64,000 nucleotides of DNA. Source: Hyphomicrobiales bacterium (GTDB lineage: Bacteria > Pseudomonadota > Alphaproteobacteria > Rhizobiales > Devosiaceae). Positions 23,320 to 31,779 of the stretch are shown here, piece by piece (position 1 is the first letter of the stretch; each line of letters begins with the position of its first letter). The DNA lies in the NCBI GenBank assembly GCA_004144345.1, contig SEEL01000010.1, positions 1 to 64,000 on the forward strand. The letters are read 5' to 3'. The position numbers and the translations under genes are program-made. The notes under the pieces are model-generated. The model was not told where the DNA came from and made no database searches. It was given only the letters and a program-made list of their open reading frames with translations.

Positions 23320-24455
23320 TGGCTGGCACGGGCGAACAGGACAAGCTGGCCGAAAACTGGAACCCGGCGGGTGATGGCGACGGGCTGTCGGCCGACTGGG
23401 CCGCGATGCTGGAGAGCGACTCGTCCGGCAAGGGTGGCTCCGACAGCACCGACCGCGTGTTGAATCAGGACGAGATCGATAGCCTGCTGGGTTTCGATGC
23501 GAGCAGCAGCAGCGCGGTGGAACTGACCGGCGTCCAGGCGCTGATCAATTCGGCGCTGGTGTCCTACGAGCGCCTGCCGATGCTCGAAATCGTCTTCGAC
23601 CGCCTCGTGCGGCTGGCGACGACGTCGCTGCGTAATTTCACCTCGGACAATGTTGAAGTGTCGATGGAGTCGATCTCCTCGGTGCGCTTTGGCGACTATC
23701 TCAACTCCATCCCGCTGCCCGCCATCCTGTCAGTGATCAAGGCGGAGGAGTGGGACAATTTCGGGCTGCTCACTGTCGACAGCAATCTCATCTATTCGAT
23801 GATCGACGTGCTGCTGGGCGGGCGCCGTATCGGCGGGCAGATCCTCGTCGAGGGCCGGCCCTATACGACCATCGAGCTGGCGCTGGCGCGCCGCATGATC
23901 GAAGTGATCCTCGAGGATACGCACAAGGCGTTCGAGCCGGTGACCGAGGTCAACTTCAAGCTCGAGCGGCTCGAAACCAATCCGCGCTTTGCTGCCATCT
24001 CGCGGCCGGCCAATGCCGCCATCCTGATTGAGCTCAGGATCGAAATGGACGACCGGGGCGGCAAGATCGAAATCCTCTTGCCCTACGCCACGATCGAACC
24101 CATCCGCGAGCAGCTGCTACAGATGTATATGGGTGAGAAGTTCGGCCGCGACCCGATCTGGGAAGGCCACCTCGCCACCGAGATTTATGGGGCGGACGTC
24201 CAGATCGAGGCGGTGCTGCACGAGTTCGACTTGCCGCTGAGCCGCGCGCTGTCACTGAAGCCTGGCGAGACTATCATGTTCGACCGCACGCCGTCCGAGC
24301 CGGTGAAGCTGCGCTGCGGCGATGTCGAGCTGACGCAAGGCGTGATGGGACATATTGGCAATCATGTTTCGGTGCGCGTCTCGCGCCCGCTCAACCCGCC
24401 CAAGGTGACGATGGCGGCGTTTGAGGCTTTGGATAAACCGTTGGAGGGGCGCTGA
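23319..24455 (+). CDS. fliM: Flagellar motor switch protein FliM
   Basis: 378 residues. The N-terminal CheY-P-binding motif is LNQDEIDSLLGF near residue 50, preceded by a longer, acidic alphaproteobacterial leader. The CheC-like middle domain has INSALVSYERLPMLEIVFDRLVRLATTSLRNFTSDNVEV, and the C-terminal SpoA domain ends with FDRTPSEPVKLRCGDVELTQGVMGHIGNHVSVRV. Forms the C ring and sets rotation direction or speed. Start at ATG 23319, overlapping fliL by one base. Confidence 0.97.
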   Translation: MAGTGEQDKLAENWNPAGDGDGLSADWAAMLESDSSGKGGSDSTDRVLNQDEIDSLLGFDASSSSAVELTGVQALINSALVSYERLPMLEIVFDRLVRLATTSLRNFTSDNVEVSMESISSVRFGDYLNSIPLPAILSVIKAEEWDNFGLLTVDSNLIYSMIDVLLGGRRIGGQILVEGRPYTTIELALARRMIEVILEDTHKAFEPVTEVNFKLERLETNPRFAAISRPANAAILIELRIEMDDRGGKIEILLPYATIEPIREQLLQMYMGEKFGRDPIWEGHLATEIYGADVQIEAVLHEFDLPLSRALSLKPGETIMFDRTPSEPVKLRCGDVELTQGVMGHIGNHVSVRVSRPLNPPKVTMAAFEALDKPLEGR

Positions 24456-24929
24456 ATGTTGGGGTTGAGCCTGGGGATGATCGTCGAGGGGTCGGTGGCG
24501 GTGCTGCTGGCCGTGACGATCGGCTATTGCGTCATCCTCAATTCGCGCCTGAAGCGCCTGCATGGCGACCGTGAGCAATTGCAGAAGATGGTCGGCGATC
24601 TGGTGCAGGCGACGGCGCTCGCCAATCATGCCGTGATGGAACTGAAGACGGCGGCCCTTGAGGCCGACACCAAGCTCAGCGAGCGCCTCGAAGAGGCGAC
24701 CACACTGCAGCAGAGCCTCGTCGAGAATGTCTCGGTCGGCTCGCAACTCATCGAGAAGATCGCGCGCATCACTGCCGCCGCCAAGACGCAGCCGCTGCCT
24801 GAGGCAAAAGCTGCCGAGGCCAAGCCGGTACCGCAGCCGCCGCAGCAGATGGTCGAGCCGCAGGGTCGACTTGCTTCGGCGTTGCAGCAGCTTGCGATGC
24901 GTCCGGGTATCGGGGGCAAAGCCGCTTGA
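24456..24929 (+). CDS. DUF6468 flagellar-cluster protein
   Basis: 157 residues with one N-terminal transmembrane helix (VEGSVAVLLAVTIGYCVIL), then a long coiled coil (LNSRLKRLHGDREQLQKMVGDLVQATALANHAVMELKTAALEADTKLSERLEEATTLQQSLVENV) and a Pro/Ala/Glu-rich tail. It starts directly after the fliM stop and overlaps the next gene by four bases. The same protein sits behind fliM in other alphaproteobacteria, in my recollection. Role unknown, perhaps motor or stator related. Confidence 0.75.
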   Translation: MLGLSLGMIVEGSVAVLLAVTIGYCVILNSRLKRLHGDREQLQKMVGDLVQATALANHAVMELKTAALEADTKLSERLEEATTLQQSLVENVSVGSQLIEKIARITAAAKTQPLPEAKAAEAKPVPQPPQQMVEPQGRLASALQQLAMRPGIGGKAA

Positions 24930-25942
24930 AATCCATCCGCCTCCTCCCTGTCGTCATCTTCGCCGCGCTGGCGCTCCTGATCTTCAAGGGGATCGGGCTC
25001 GTCACCAATGGCGGCTATGTGCTGGTCGGCACCGAGCAGGTGCAGGCGGCGGGTGGTGGCAGCGGGGCCGAGTCTGCCGGGACGATGGAAGCGGTCATGA
25101 CCGATACCAGCCCGACCCTCGACGATACCTCGCCGACACTTCCGACGGGCCCGGCGAAGGCGGAGCATGCTGCCGCGGAGACCGATCATGGGTCATCGGC
25201 TGCATCGAGCGAAGCGTCCACTGTCCCCTCGGGTGATGCGAGTTCATCTACCGAGATGCCGACGCCTTCGGCGCAGCCGAGCAGCGCTGCTGCCAGCGAA
25301 GTGGCCTGTCTGCCGAGCGCTGTATCGTCTGAGGCCGGCGGTCACGACAGCTTGCCGGAAAACATCGACGCCGCCTTTGCCGACTGCCCGGAGGAGGCCG
25401 TCGCCGTGAACGAGCACGGGGATGCGGTGCCCACCATTCAGGACGGGGCCGGCAACATCGTGCCGCTGGCGACCGCCGAAGGCGACACCAGCGAGCAGGC
25501 GCTGCTGTCTCGCCTCAGCGAGCGCCGCGTTGCCCTCGACACGCGAGAGGCCGACCTCAACATGCGTGCGTCGCTGATCGAGGCGGCGGAAAAGCAACTG
25601 GCGGAGCGTACACAGCAGCTTGCGGCGCTTGAGGTGCAGGTGGCGGCGCTGGTCGACGAGAAGCAGGCGGCCGATGACGCGGGCTTCCGTGCCATCGTCA
25701 GCATGTACGAGACCATGAAGCCCAAGGAAGCGGCCAAGATATTCGACAAGCTCGAATTGCCGGTGATGCTGAAAGTCGCTCGGGCCATGAGCGCCCGGAA
25801 GATGGCCCCGATCCTCGCGGCGATGAGCGCGGGGCCGGCCCAGGCCCTGACCACCGCCATGGCATCGGTCGACAAGGCGCCGCCGGTGGCGGTTGCCAGC
25901 GGCGAGAATCTGGCGGCGTTGCCGCAGATTGTTGGCCAATAG
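24926..25942 (+). CDS. MotE-like periplasmic chaperone protein
   Basis: 338 residues from TTG 24926 (TTGA overlap with the preceding gene). An N-terminal membrane anchor/signal (LPVVIFAALALLIFKGIGLV), a low-complexity Ser/Thr/Ala/Glu stretch, a coiled coil (LSERRVALDTREADLNMRASLIEAAEKQLAERTQQLAALEVQVAALVDEK), and a C-terminal MgtE-N-like domain FRAIVSMYETMKPKEAAKIFDKLELPVMLKVARAMSARKMAPILAAM. In Sinorhizobium MotE is a chaperone for the motility protein MotC. The low-complexity part is unusually long here. Confidence 0.8.
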   Translation: MKSIRLLPVVIFAALALLIFKGIGLVTNGGYVLVGTEQVQAAGGGSGAESAGTMEAVMTDTSPTLDDTSPTLPTGPAKAEHAAAETDHGSSAASSEASTVPSGDASSSTEMPTPSAQPSSAAASEVACLPSAVSSEAGGHDSLPENIDAAFADCPEEAVAVNEHGDAVPTIQDGAGNIVPLATAEGDTSEQALLSRLSERRVALDTREADLNMRASLIEAAEKQLAERTQQLAALEVQVAALVDEKQAADDAGFRAIVSMYETMKPKEAAKIFDKLELPVMLKVARAMSARKMAPILAAMSAGPAQALTTAMASVDKAPPVAVASGENLAALPQIVGQ

Positions 25943-26010
25943 ACCGCGAAAAAGCCCCGGAATCGTAAGCCGACGTTAAGTCAGCGCCCCTATGCTTAAC
26001 GCTTGTTTGC

Positions 26011-29000
26011 GTGAGTATCGAGTTGCGTCCGGCTATGCATGGGGATTGGCGGCGGGCAGGCGTGCCGGTGCGGCTTTGGCTGGCCGTGCTGCTATGTCTT
26101 GTCGCCAGCATCGTGCCGGCCGCCGCGCAGGCTCGCATACAGTTGCACACGAGCGTAGAGCAGGGATACGGACGGCTGCTGTTCGAATTCCCGGGCCGGC
26201 TCGATTTGCCGGGCTACCGGGTCAATTTCGACAACAACGTTCTGGCGGTTACGTTCAGCGAGCCGGTGACCCTGGCGCTGCCCGACTTTGCGGCGACGAT
26301 GCCCGACTATCTGACCATCGGCCGTGTCGACCCTGACGGAAAGGGCGTGCGTTTCGGCCTCCGCATCCCCGTGACCGTGCACAGCATGGAGGCGGGCGAG
26401 AGACTGTTCATCGATTTGCTGCCCGCCAATTGGCAGGGACTACCGCCGAGTTTGCCGCCCGAGGTGATCGCCGAGCTCACCGAGCGGGCGAAGAATGCTG
26501 CGATCAAGGCCGAGCAAGACCGCAAGGCAGCAGAAGCGAAGGCCCTCAATCCGATCGCGACGCTACGGGTTGGCCGCAACCCGACCTTTACGCGCGTGCA
26601 ATTCGACTGGAGCGTCGCGACCGAGGCCACGTTCAAGCAGGACGGCGCTCGCGCCTCGATCGTCTTCGACTGGCCTGTTGACGTCGATCTTTATGCGCTG
26701 AAGGCGGACCTGCCGAGCGAGATCATGGGCGTCGCCAACACGGTCTCGCCGGCGGGCAGCGCCATCGAGATGACGCTGGTCGATGGCGTGGTGCCGCGGT
26801 TCTATACCGAGAACAACCAGCAGTTCACGCTCGATATCGACCTCAACGCGGTCGAGGCGAAGGCCATCCGGACCACGGCGGAGCAGGCCGCCCGCCAGGC
26901 GGAAGAGGATGCTGCCAAGGCCGTGGCTGCGGCCAAGGCCGAGGCGGCCGCATTGGCCGAGACCGACGGGGCGGCGGCGCCAGACGGCGCCGACGACGCC
27001 GGGCGCGTAATCACGCCGCTGATCGATGAGCAGTCGGGCACCATCCGCGTGAAATTTCCCTTTGAGCGCGACACGGCGTCGGCGGTGTTCAGGCGCGGCG
27101 ATACGCTGTGGATGCTGTTCGACACCAAGGCGTCGATCAACCGGCCCGGTCCGTCCGAGGCGCTCGACACGATCGCCTCTGCCTTCGCGGTGATCCCCGC
27201 CGGCGACACGCAGATCGTGCGGGTCGATCTATCGACCGAGCGGCTTGCGACACTGGCTTCGGAGGGGCGCTCCTGGGTGCTGTCGGTCGGTGACGTGTTG
27301 CTCAATGCGACCGAGCCGCTGGAACTGCAGCGCAGCCGCGATCGCGACGGCAGGTTCCAGATGACCGCTGCGCTCGGCAAGCCGAGCAAGGTGCATACGT
27401 TCCGTGACCCGGTGGTCGGCGACATGCTGGAAGTCGTGACGGCGTTCCCGCCGGCGCGTGGCGCGGTGCGTGATCTCAGCTATGTGGATTTCGACGCGCT
27501 GCGTTCGGTGCATGGGCTCGTGGTCCGGCCGGACAATGACGAACTCGACGTCAAGCTGGACCGTGACGTCGCGGTGATCACCACACCGCAGGGGCTGACG
27601 CTATCCGACCAGGATGGACGGCGGACACTCGACAGCGGCAATGCCGACGAGTTCCGCGACAGCTTTGTCGATTTCGCCCTGCTGCGCGAAGACAATCCCG
27701 CGGCGTTCGTACGCCGCCGCGAGGAATTGAGCACGGCAGCCGCCGAGCGGGAAGGGCAGGCGCGGGAAGTGGCGCGCCTCAACCTCGCGCAATATTATGT
27801 GGGCAACCAGTTCGCCCAGGAGGCGATCGGCGTCCTCCGGGTGCTGAAGGGCGATCTCAAAAGCGAGGAGATGCTCAAGAAGGTCCGGCTCACCGACGCC
27901 ATTGCAAATGTACTGGCATCACGACCCGCCGAGGCGCTGGCGACGCTCGCGGCTCCGGCGTTCGGCGACGAAGTCGATGCGGTGATGTGGCGGACGATCG
28001 CCCGCGCCGAGAGTCTCGATTATGTCGGTGCGCGGAGCGACGCGCTTGCCGCGGAGTCGGTGCTCGACTCCTATCCGAGCTGGGTGCAGCAGCGGTTCCT
28101 GTTCGCCGCCATCCGCGCCGCGATCGAAACGTCCGACGTGCCGCTGGCCCAGAAGTACATCCAGCGCATCTCGTTTGCGCAGCTCGATCCCGAAGGGGTG
28201 TCGCTCTACCAATTGATGCAGGCGCGCATTGCCGAGGCGCAGGGCCGGAGCGACGAGGCGCTGCGTGGCTATGGGCAGGTGATCGCGACCGATGTGCGGC
28301 CGACGCGCGCCGAGGCGGTGTACCGGACCTTGCTCGTGATGAAGGCGACCGGGTCGGCCGATCTCGGCAAGGCTACCGACACGCTGGCGGCGGAGGCGAT
28401 GCTGTGGCGCGGCAATCCACTCGAAGTGGATATGGAGAAGCTGCTGGCCGAGCTCTATTTCGAGAACAAGCAGTACCGGCTTGGGTTCGAGATCACCAAG
28501 CAGACGGCCGAGCACAGTCCGGAAAGCCGTTCTATCGAGCTGCTGACGCAGGAAGCGGTGGCGCAGTTCGCCGATCTGTTCCTCAACGGCGCCGCCGACC
28601 AGTTGAACGACCTCGAAGCCTTGAGCCTCTACTACGATTTCCGCCAGCTGACGCCGGCGGGTGCGCGCGGCGACGAGATGATCCGCAATCTGGCGCGGCG
28701 GCTGGTGCGGGTCGATCTGCTGGCGCAGGCGGCCGATCTGCTCGAATACCAGATCGACAGCCGCCTGCAGGGCGTGGCGCAGGCCCAGGTGGCGACGGAC
28801 CTGGCGCTCATCCGTATTGCGGATCGCAATCCCGAGGGGGCGCTGCGGGCGCTCAACCGGACGCGGATCGCCAATCTCGCGCCAACGCTCGAACGGCAGC
28901 GGCGGATCCTCGAAGCGCGGGCACTCATCGATGCGGGGCGCGAAGATCTGGCGCTGGATCTCCTCGCGCGGCTGGAGGGGCGTGATGCCGACCTGCTGCG

Positions 29001-29388
29001 TGTCGACGGCTATTGGAAGTCGAAGAACTACGTCACCGCCTCCGGCCTGATCGAGAAAGTCTATTCGACCGAAGGTGAGCCGTTGAGCCAGACAGCGCGG
29101 ATGAACATCATCAAGGCGGCCGTCGGTCTGGTGCTTGCCGACGATGAGCTCGGGATCAGCCGCATCCGCAGCAAGTTCGCCGAGCGCATGGCGCAGACGG
29201 CGGAGTGGGGGCTGTTCGACTACATCACGAGCCCGATGGCGTCGCCCGCCGGCGTCGAGTTCAAGCAGGCGGCCAAGATGGTGGCCAACCTCGACTCCGT
29301 GACCTCGTTCCTCCAGGCCTATCGCGGCATCTATGCGGTGGATCAGGGACTGTCGCCTGCCACGGCCAGCACCAAGGCAGCGATCTAG
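26011..29388 (+). CDS. Large exported TPR-like protein of the flagellar cluster
   Basis: 1125 residues, GTG start at 26011 (an in-frame ATG at 26035 is also possible). Signal peptide LWLAVLLCLVASIVPAAAQA. The N-terminal ~270 residues are beta-rich (ARIQLHTSVEQGYGRLLFEFPGRLDLPGYRV, then a second similar unit, TLRVGRNPTFTRVQFDW), reminiscent of AMIN-like envelope domains. A charged Ala-rich helix (AARQAEEDAAKAVAAAKAEAAA) follows, then from about residue 590 a long helical solenoid with TPR-like repeats. Last gene of the fliL operon. Conserved beside flagellar genes in alphaproteobacteria as far as I recall, but with no assigned role. Its stop shares CTAG with fliP. Confidence 0.75.
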   Translation: MSIELRPAMHGDWRRAGVPVRLWLAVLLCLVASIVPAAAQARIQLHTSVEQGYGRLLFEFPGRLDLPGYRVNFDNNVLAVTFSEPVTLALPDFAATMPDYLTIGRVDPDGKGVRFGLRIPVTVHSMEAGERLFIDLLPANWQGLPPSLPPEVIAELTERAKNAAIKAEQDRKAAEAKALNPIATLRVGRNPTFTRVQFDWSVATEATFKQDGARASIVFDWPVDVDLYALKADLPSEIMGVANTVSPAGSAIEMTLVDGVVPRFYTENNQQFTLDIDLNAVEAKAIRTTAEQAARQAEEDAAKAVAAAKAEAAALAETDGAAAPDGADDAGRVITPLIDEQSGTIRVKFPFERDTASAVFRRGDTLWMLFDTKASINRPGPSEALDTIASAFAVIPAGDTQIVRVDLSTERLATLASEGRSWVLSVGDVLLNATEPLELQRSRDRDGRFQMTAALGKPSKVHTFRDPVVGDMLEVVTAFPPARGAVRDLSYVDFDALRSVHGLVVRPDNDELDVKLDRDVAVITTPQGLTLSDQDGRRTLDSGNADEFRDSFVDFALLREDNPAAFVRRREELSTAAAEREGQAREVARLNLAQYYVGNQFAQEAIGVLRVLKGDLKSEEMLKKVRLTDAIANVLASRPAEALATLAAPAFGDEVDAVMWRTIARAESLDYVGARSDALAAESVLDSYPSWVQQRFLFAAIRAAIETSDVPLAQKYIQRISFAQLDPEGVSLYQLMQARIAEAQGRSDEALRGYGQVIATDVRPTRAEAVYRTLLVMKATGSADLGKATDTLAAEAMLWRGNPLEVDMEKLLAELYFENKQYRLGFEITKQTAEHSPESRSIELLTQEAVAQFADLFLNGAADQLNDLEALSLYYDFRQLTPAGARGDEMIRNLARRLVRVDLLAQAADLLEYQIDSRLQGVAQAQVATDLALIRIADRNPEGALRALNRTRIANLAPTLERQRRILEARALIDAGREDLALDLLARLEGRDADLLRVDGYWKSKNYVTASGLIEKVYSTEGEPLSQTARMNIIKAAVGLVLADDELGISRIRSKFAERMAQTAEWGLFDYITSPMASPAGVEFKQAAKMVANLDSVTSFLQAYRGIYAVDQGLSPATASTKAAI

Positions 29389-30182
29389 CTGCCGGTGAAG
29401 CTGCGGACGAGCGAGCCGGCCACCAGATGCCAGCCATCGACGAGCACGAAGAAAATCAGCTTGAACGGCAGTGAGATCACCACCGGCGGGAGCATCATCA
29501 TGCCCATCGACATCAGCACCGACGCGACGACCATGTCGATGATGACGAAGGGCAGGAAGAGCAGGAAGCCGATCTCGAAGGCGCGGCGCAGTTCCGAGAT
29601 CATGAAGGCGGGGATCAGGATGCGCAGCGGGATGGTTTCGACATTTTCGGGCGGTGCCTCGGCCGCGAGATCGTAGAACAGCTGCACGTCCTGCTCGCGG
29701 ACGTTGGCCATCATGAAGTCGTGCAGCGGGACCGAGCCGCGGTCGAACGCTTCCTGGACCTCGATCGTGCCGGCCAGCAGCGGCGCGACGCCCTGATCAT
29801 AGGCGGCCTGCAGTGTTGGCTGCATGATGAAGAAGGTGAGGAACAGCGCCAGCGACACCATCACCGAGTTCGGAGGCGCCGTCTGGAGGCCGATGGCGGT
29901 CCGCAGCAGTGAGAGCACGACGACAATGCGCGTGAAGCTCGTGACCATCACCAGGATCGAGGGGGCGAGCGTCAGAACGGTGATCAGCCCGATCAACTGG
30001 ACGGCGCGCTCGGTGAGCGTCGTGTCGTCGCCGAAATCGATCGAGACGTCCTGGGCGAGGACGAGGCTGGGGATCAACAGCGCTGCCGCGGCAAGGAGCG
30101 CGAGCAGCAGCGGACGCGGGATGCGAAACCGCTTAGCTGCGGTCGCGGAGGACGCTCCTGAAGAACCGGTTTCTGCCGCCAA
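29385..30182 (-). CDS. fliP: Flagellar type III export gate protein FliP
   Basis: 265 residues. A signal-like N-terminus (PLLLALLAAAALLIPSLVLAQ) and the FliP core LTLAPSILVMVTSFTRIVVVLSLLRTAIGLQTAPPNSVMVSLALFLTFFIMQP, then PAFMISELRRAFEIGFLLFLPFVIIDMVVASVLMSMGMMMLPPVVISLPFKLIFFVLVDGW. Five copies form the export pore with FliQ and FliR. The best start found is TTG 30182, 50 bases inside fliO. Convergent with the TPR gene, sharing CTAG at 29385-29388. Confidence 0.96.
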   Translation of the reverse strand: MAAETGSSGASSATAAKRFRIPRPLLLALLAAAALLIPSLVLAQDVSIDFGDDTTLTERAVQLIGLITVLTLAPSILVMVTSFTRIVVVLSLLRTAIGLQTAPPNSVMVSLALFLTFFIMQPTLQAAYDQGVAPLLAGTIEVQEAFDRGSVPLHDFMMANVREQDVQLFYDLAAEAPPENVETIPLRILIPAFMISELRRAFEIGFLLFLPFVIIDMVVASVLMSMGMMMLPPVVISLPFKLIFFVLVDGWHLVAGSLVRSFTGS

Positions 30183-30759
30183 GACCCGTTTGTCCGCCCG
30201 CCGTATCGACCGAGCCGGTATTAGCTGAGTCGCTGGCCGCTCCCGCTGAATTATCGATGCGGAGGGCCGGGCCGATGGGGATAACGTCGGATTCCTGCCG
30301 CGCGGGGCGCAGCAGATTGGTGTGGCGCAGCGAAGTTCGGGGGCGGAGCGGGGCCGGGCGGGCGAGGTCGTTCAGCCGGTCCACGGTATCGCGGGATACC
30401 GGGCGGTCGGGATTGATCGGGGTCGCGATATCGGCCGACGCCGTTGGTGTTGCGGGGCGCGGCGGTTCCCCGATAGCGATGCCGGACTCGATGACAAGGT
30501 CCTGCGGGCCGCCGGTCATGATCAGGTGTTCGACGTTGTCGCGGCGGATAATGAGCACCTTGCGCTTGCCGTCGACGCTGGCGCTATCGACCACGACGAG
30601 GCGCCGCTGCTTGCCGCGCGACATGTTCTCGCCGGCGCGTGTGAAGACCTTCAGCGCCCACATGGCGAGGACAATAAGTACGAGGACGATGCCCAGCGAA
30701 AAGCCGGCATTGAGCAACGTGCCAGCCGATCCGCCGAAGAGGGACGTCATGAATTGCAT
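30133..30759 (-). CDS. fliO: Flagellar biosynthesis protein FliO
   Basis: 208 residues from ATG 30759 (GGAGAG six bases upstream; the longer frame to 30891 is not supported). One transmembrane helix (LNAGFSLGIVLVLIVLAMWALKVF), then the FliO-type cytoplasmic segment RGKQRRLVVVDSASVDGKRKVLIIRRDNVEHLIMTGGPQDLVIESGI and a disordered Pro/Arg-rich tail. It helps assemble FliP. It overlaps fliP by 50 bases and is divergent from flgB. Confidence 0.85.
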   Translation of the reverse strand: MQFMTSLFGGSAGTLLNAGFSLGIVLVLIVLAMWALKVFTRAGENMSRGKQRRLVVVDSASVDGKRKVLIIRRDNVEHLIMTGGPQDLVIESGIAIGEPPRPATPTASADIATPINPDRPVSRDTVDRLNDLARPAPLRPRTSLRHTNLLRPARQESDVIPIGPALRIDNSAGAASDSANTGSVDTAGGQTGLGGRNRFFRSVLRDRS

Positions 30760-30800
30760 ACCGCTCTCCACCTTTGCCGACCCCCGTACGGCGAAAACCA

Positions 30801-30838
30801 ATGCAGAATTTGCCCAGTAGTATCGACAGATTATGCAA
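30801..30838. promoter_or_regulatory. Two degenerate FlbD-like boxes upstream of fliO
   Basis: ATGCA-GAATT-TGCCC (30801-30815) and CGACA-GATTA-TGCAA (30824-30838) keep the arm-spacer-arm layout and AT-rich spacer of the consensus CGGCA-N5-TGCCG but with two to three arm mismatches each. They stand 42-79 bp upstream of the fliO start. No RpoN element with correct spacing was found between them and fliO. Confidence 0.3.
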
Positions 30839-30872
30839 AATGCGAGGCAAAGGCACAGGTTCCAGTGCCCGG

Positions 30873-30887
30873 TTAACCACCTCTTAA
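30873..30887. promoter_or_regulatory. CtrA box upstream of flgB
   Basis: TTAA-CCACCTC-TTAA, a perfect CtrA full site, 46 bp before the flgB ATG. The site is symmetric and may also serve fliO in the other direction. Confidence 0.75.
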
Positions 30888-30895
30888 CCATCAGT

Positions 30896-30910
30896 CGGCA
30901 ATTTCTGCCT
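30896..30910. promoter_or_regulatory. FlbD-like inverted repeat upstream of flgB
   Basis: CGGCA-ATTTC-TGCCT, one arm mismatch. It is placed 8 bp downstream of the CtrA box, the same relation as at fliX, and should cover the flgB -10 region. Confidence 0.6.
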
Positions 30911-30933
30911 ATCGTGGTGAACAGAGTCTGAAG

Positions 30934-31338
30934 ATGCAGGTCGGTGGATTATCGCTGTTCCAGGCGCTTGGCGACAAAATGCGCTGGCACCAGGCGCGTC
31001 AGGGCGTGCTGGCCGAGAACGTCGCCAATGCCGATACGCCCGGTTACCGGGAGCGTGACCTCAAGGCGTTCTCGCTGAGCGAGGTCGGCAAATCCAGTGC
31101 CATGGTGACCACCAGCGTCACCAGCCCGACCCACATCTCGGTTTCGAGCGGCGGCGGCCCGGCCGCCTACGGTTCGAACGAGTCGGGCAATTTCGAAATC
31201 ACCCCCAGCGGCAATGGCGTCACGCTCGAAGACGAGATGATGAAGGTCGCGGGCAATGACATGGACTACCAGGCCGTCACGGCGCTCTACACCCGCTCGA
31301 TGCGGCTGCTGAAGATCGCCATCGGGCGTGGGGGCTAA
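30934..31338 (+). CDS. flgB: Flagellar proximal rod protein FlgB
   Basis: 134 residues. FlgB signature FQALGDKMRWHQARQGVLAENVANADTPGYRERDL and the C-terminal LEDEMMKVAGNDMDYQAVTALYTRSMRLLKIAIG. Forms the first rod segment on the MS ring/FliE. First gene of flgB-flgC-fliE-fliQ-fliR-flhB. The promoter region carries perfect CtrA and near-perfect FlbD-like boxes. Confidence 0.96.
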   Translation: MQVGGLSLFQALGDKMRWHQARQGVLAENVANADTPGYRERDLKAFSLSEVGKSSAMVTTSVTSPTHISVSSGGGPAAYGSNESGNFEITPSGNGVTLEDEMMKVAGNDMDYQAVTALYTRSMRLLKIAIGRGG

Positions 31339-31348
31339 GGAGAAGTAG

Positions 31349-31762
31349 ATGAGCGATTTTCTCTCGTCACTCAGGATTGCCGCGACGGGCCTGCAGGCAC
31401 AGAACGCCCGCATGCGGATCATCGCGGAAAACATCGCGAACGCCGATTCCGCCGGCAAAACGCCCGAAGAGGATCCGTACCGGCGGCGCATTCCGACCTT
31501 CGAGGCCATCATGGACTCCGAAGTTGGCGGACAGATCGTCGAAATCGGCAAGGTGGCGCTGGACCAGTCCGACTTTTCCAGCCGCTACGAGCCGGGTCAT
31601 CCCGCGGCCGATGCCCGGGGCTACGTCAAATACCCCAACGTCAACACGCTGATCGAAACGATGGACATGCGCTCGGCGCAGCGGTCCTACGAAGCGAACC
31701 TCAACGTCGTCACGGTCACCCGGTCGATGCTCGGTCGCACACTCGACATCCTCAAAGGCTGA
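31349..31762 (+). CDS. flgC: Flagellar proximal rod protein FlgC
   Basis: 137 residues. Rod motif SLRIAATGLQAQNARMRIIAENIANADSAGKTPEEDPYRRRIPTF and C-terminal PNVNTLIETMDMRSAQRSYEANLNVVTVTRSMLGRTLDILKG. Strong Shine-Dalgarno AAGGAGAAG. Ten bases after flgB. Confidence 0.96.
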   Translation: MSDFLSSLRIAATGLQAQNARMRIIAENIANADSAGKTPEEDPYRRRIPTFEAIMDSEVGGQIVEIGKVALDQSDFSSRYEPGHPAADARGYVKYPNVNTLIETMDMRSAQRSYEANLNVVTVTRSMLGRTLDILKG

Positions 31763-31779
31763 GAGGCTAGAATCACCCC

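Noticed and set aside
30873-30910. Possible sigma-54 promoter for flgB or fliO
   Set aside because: GG-to-GC spacing in the candidate stretches is 8 or 9 bp instead of 10.
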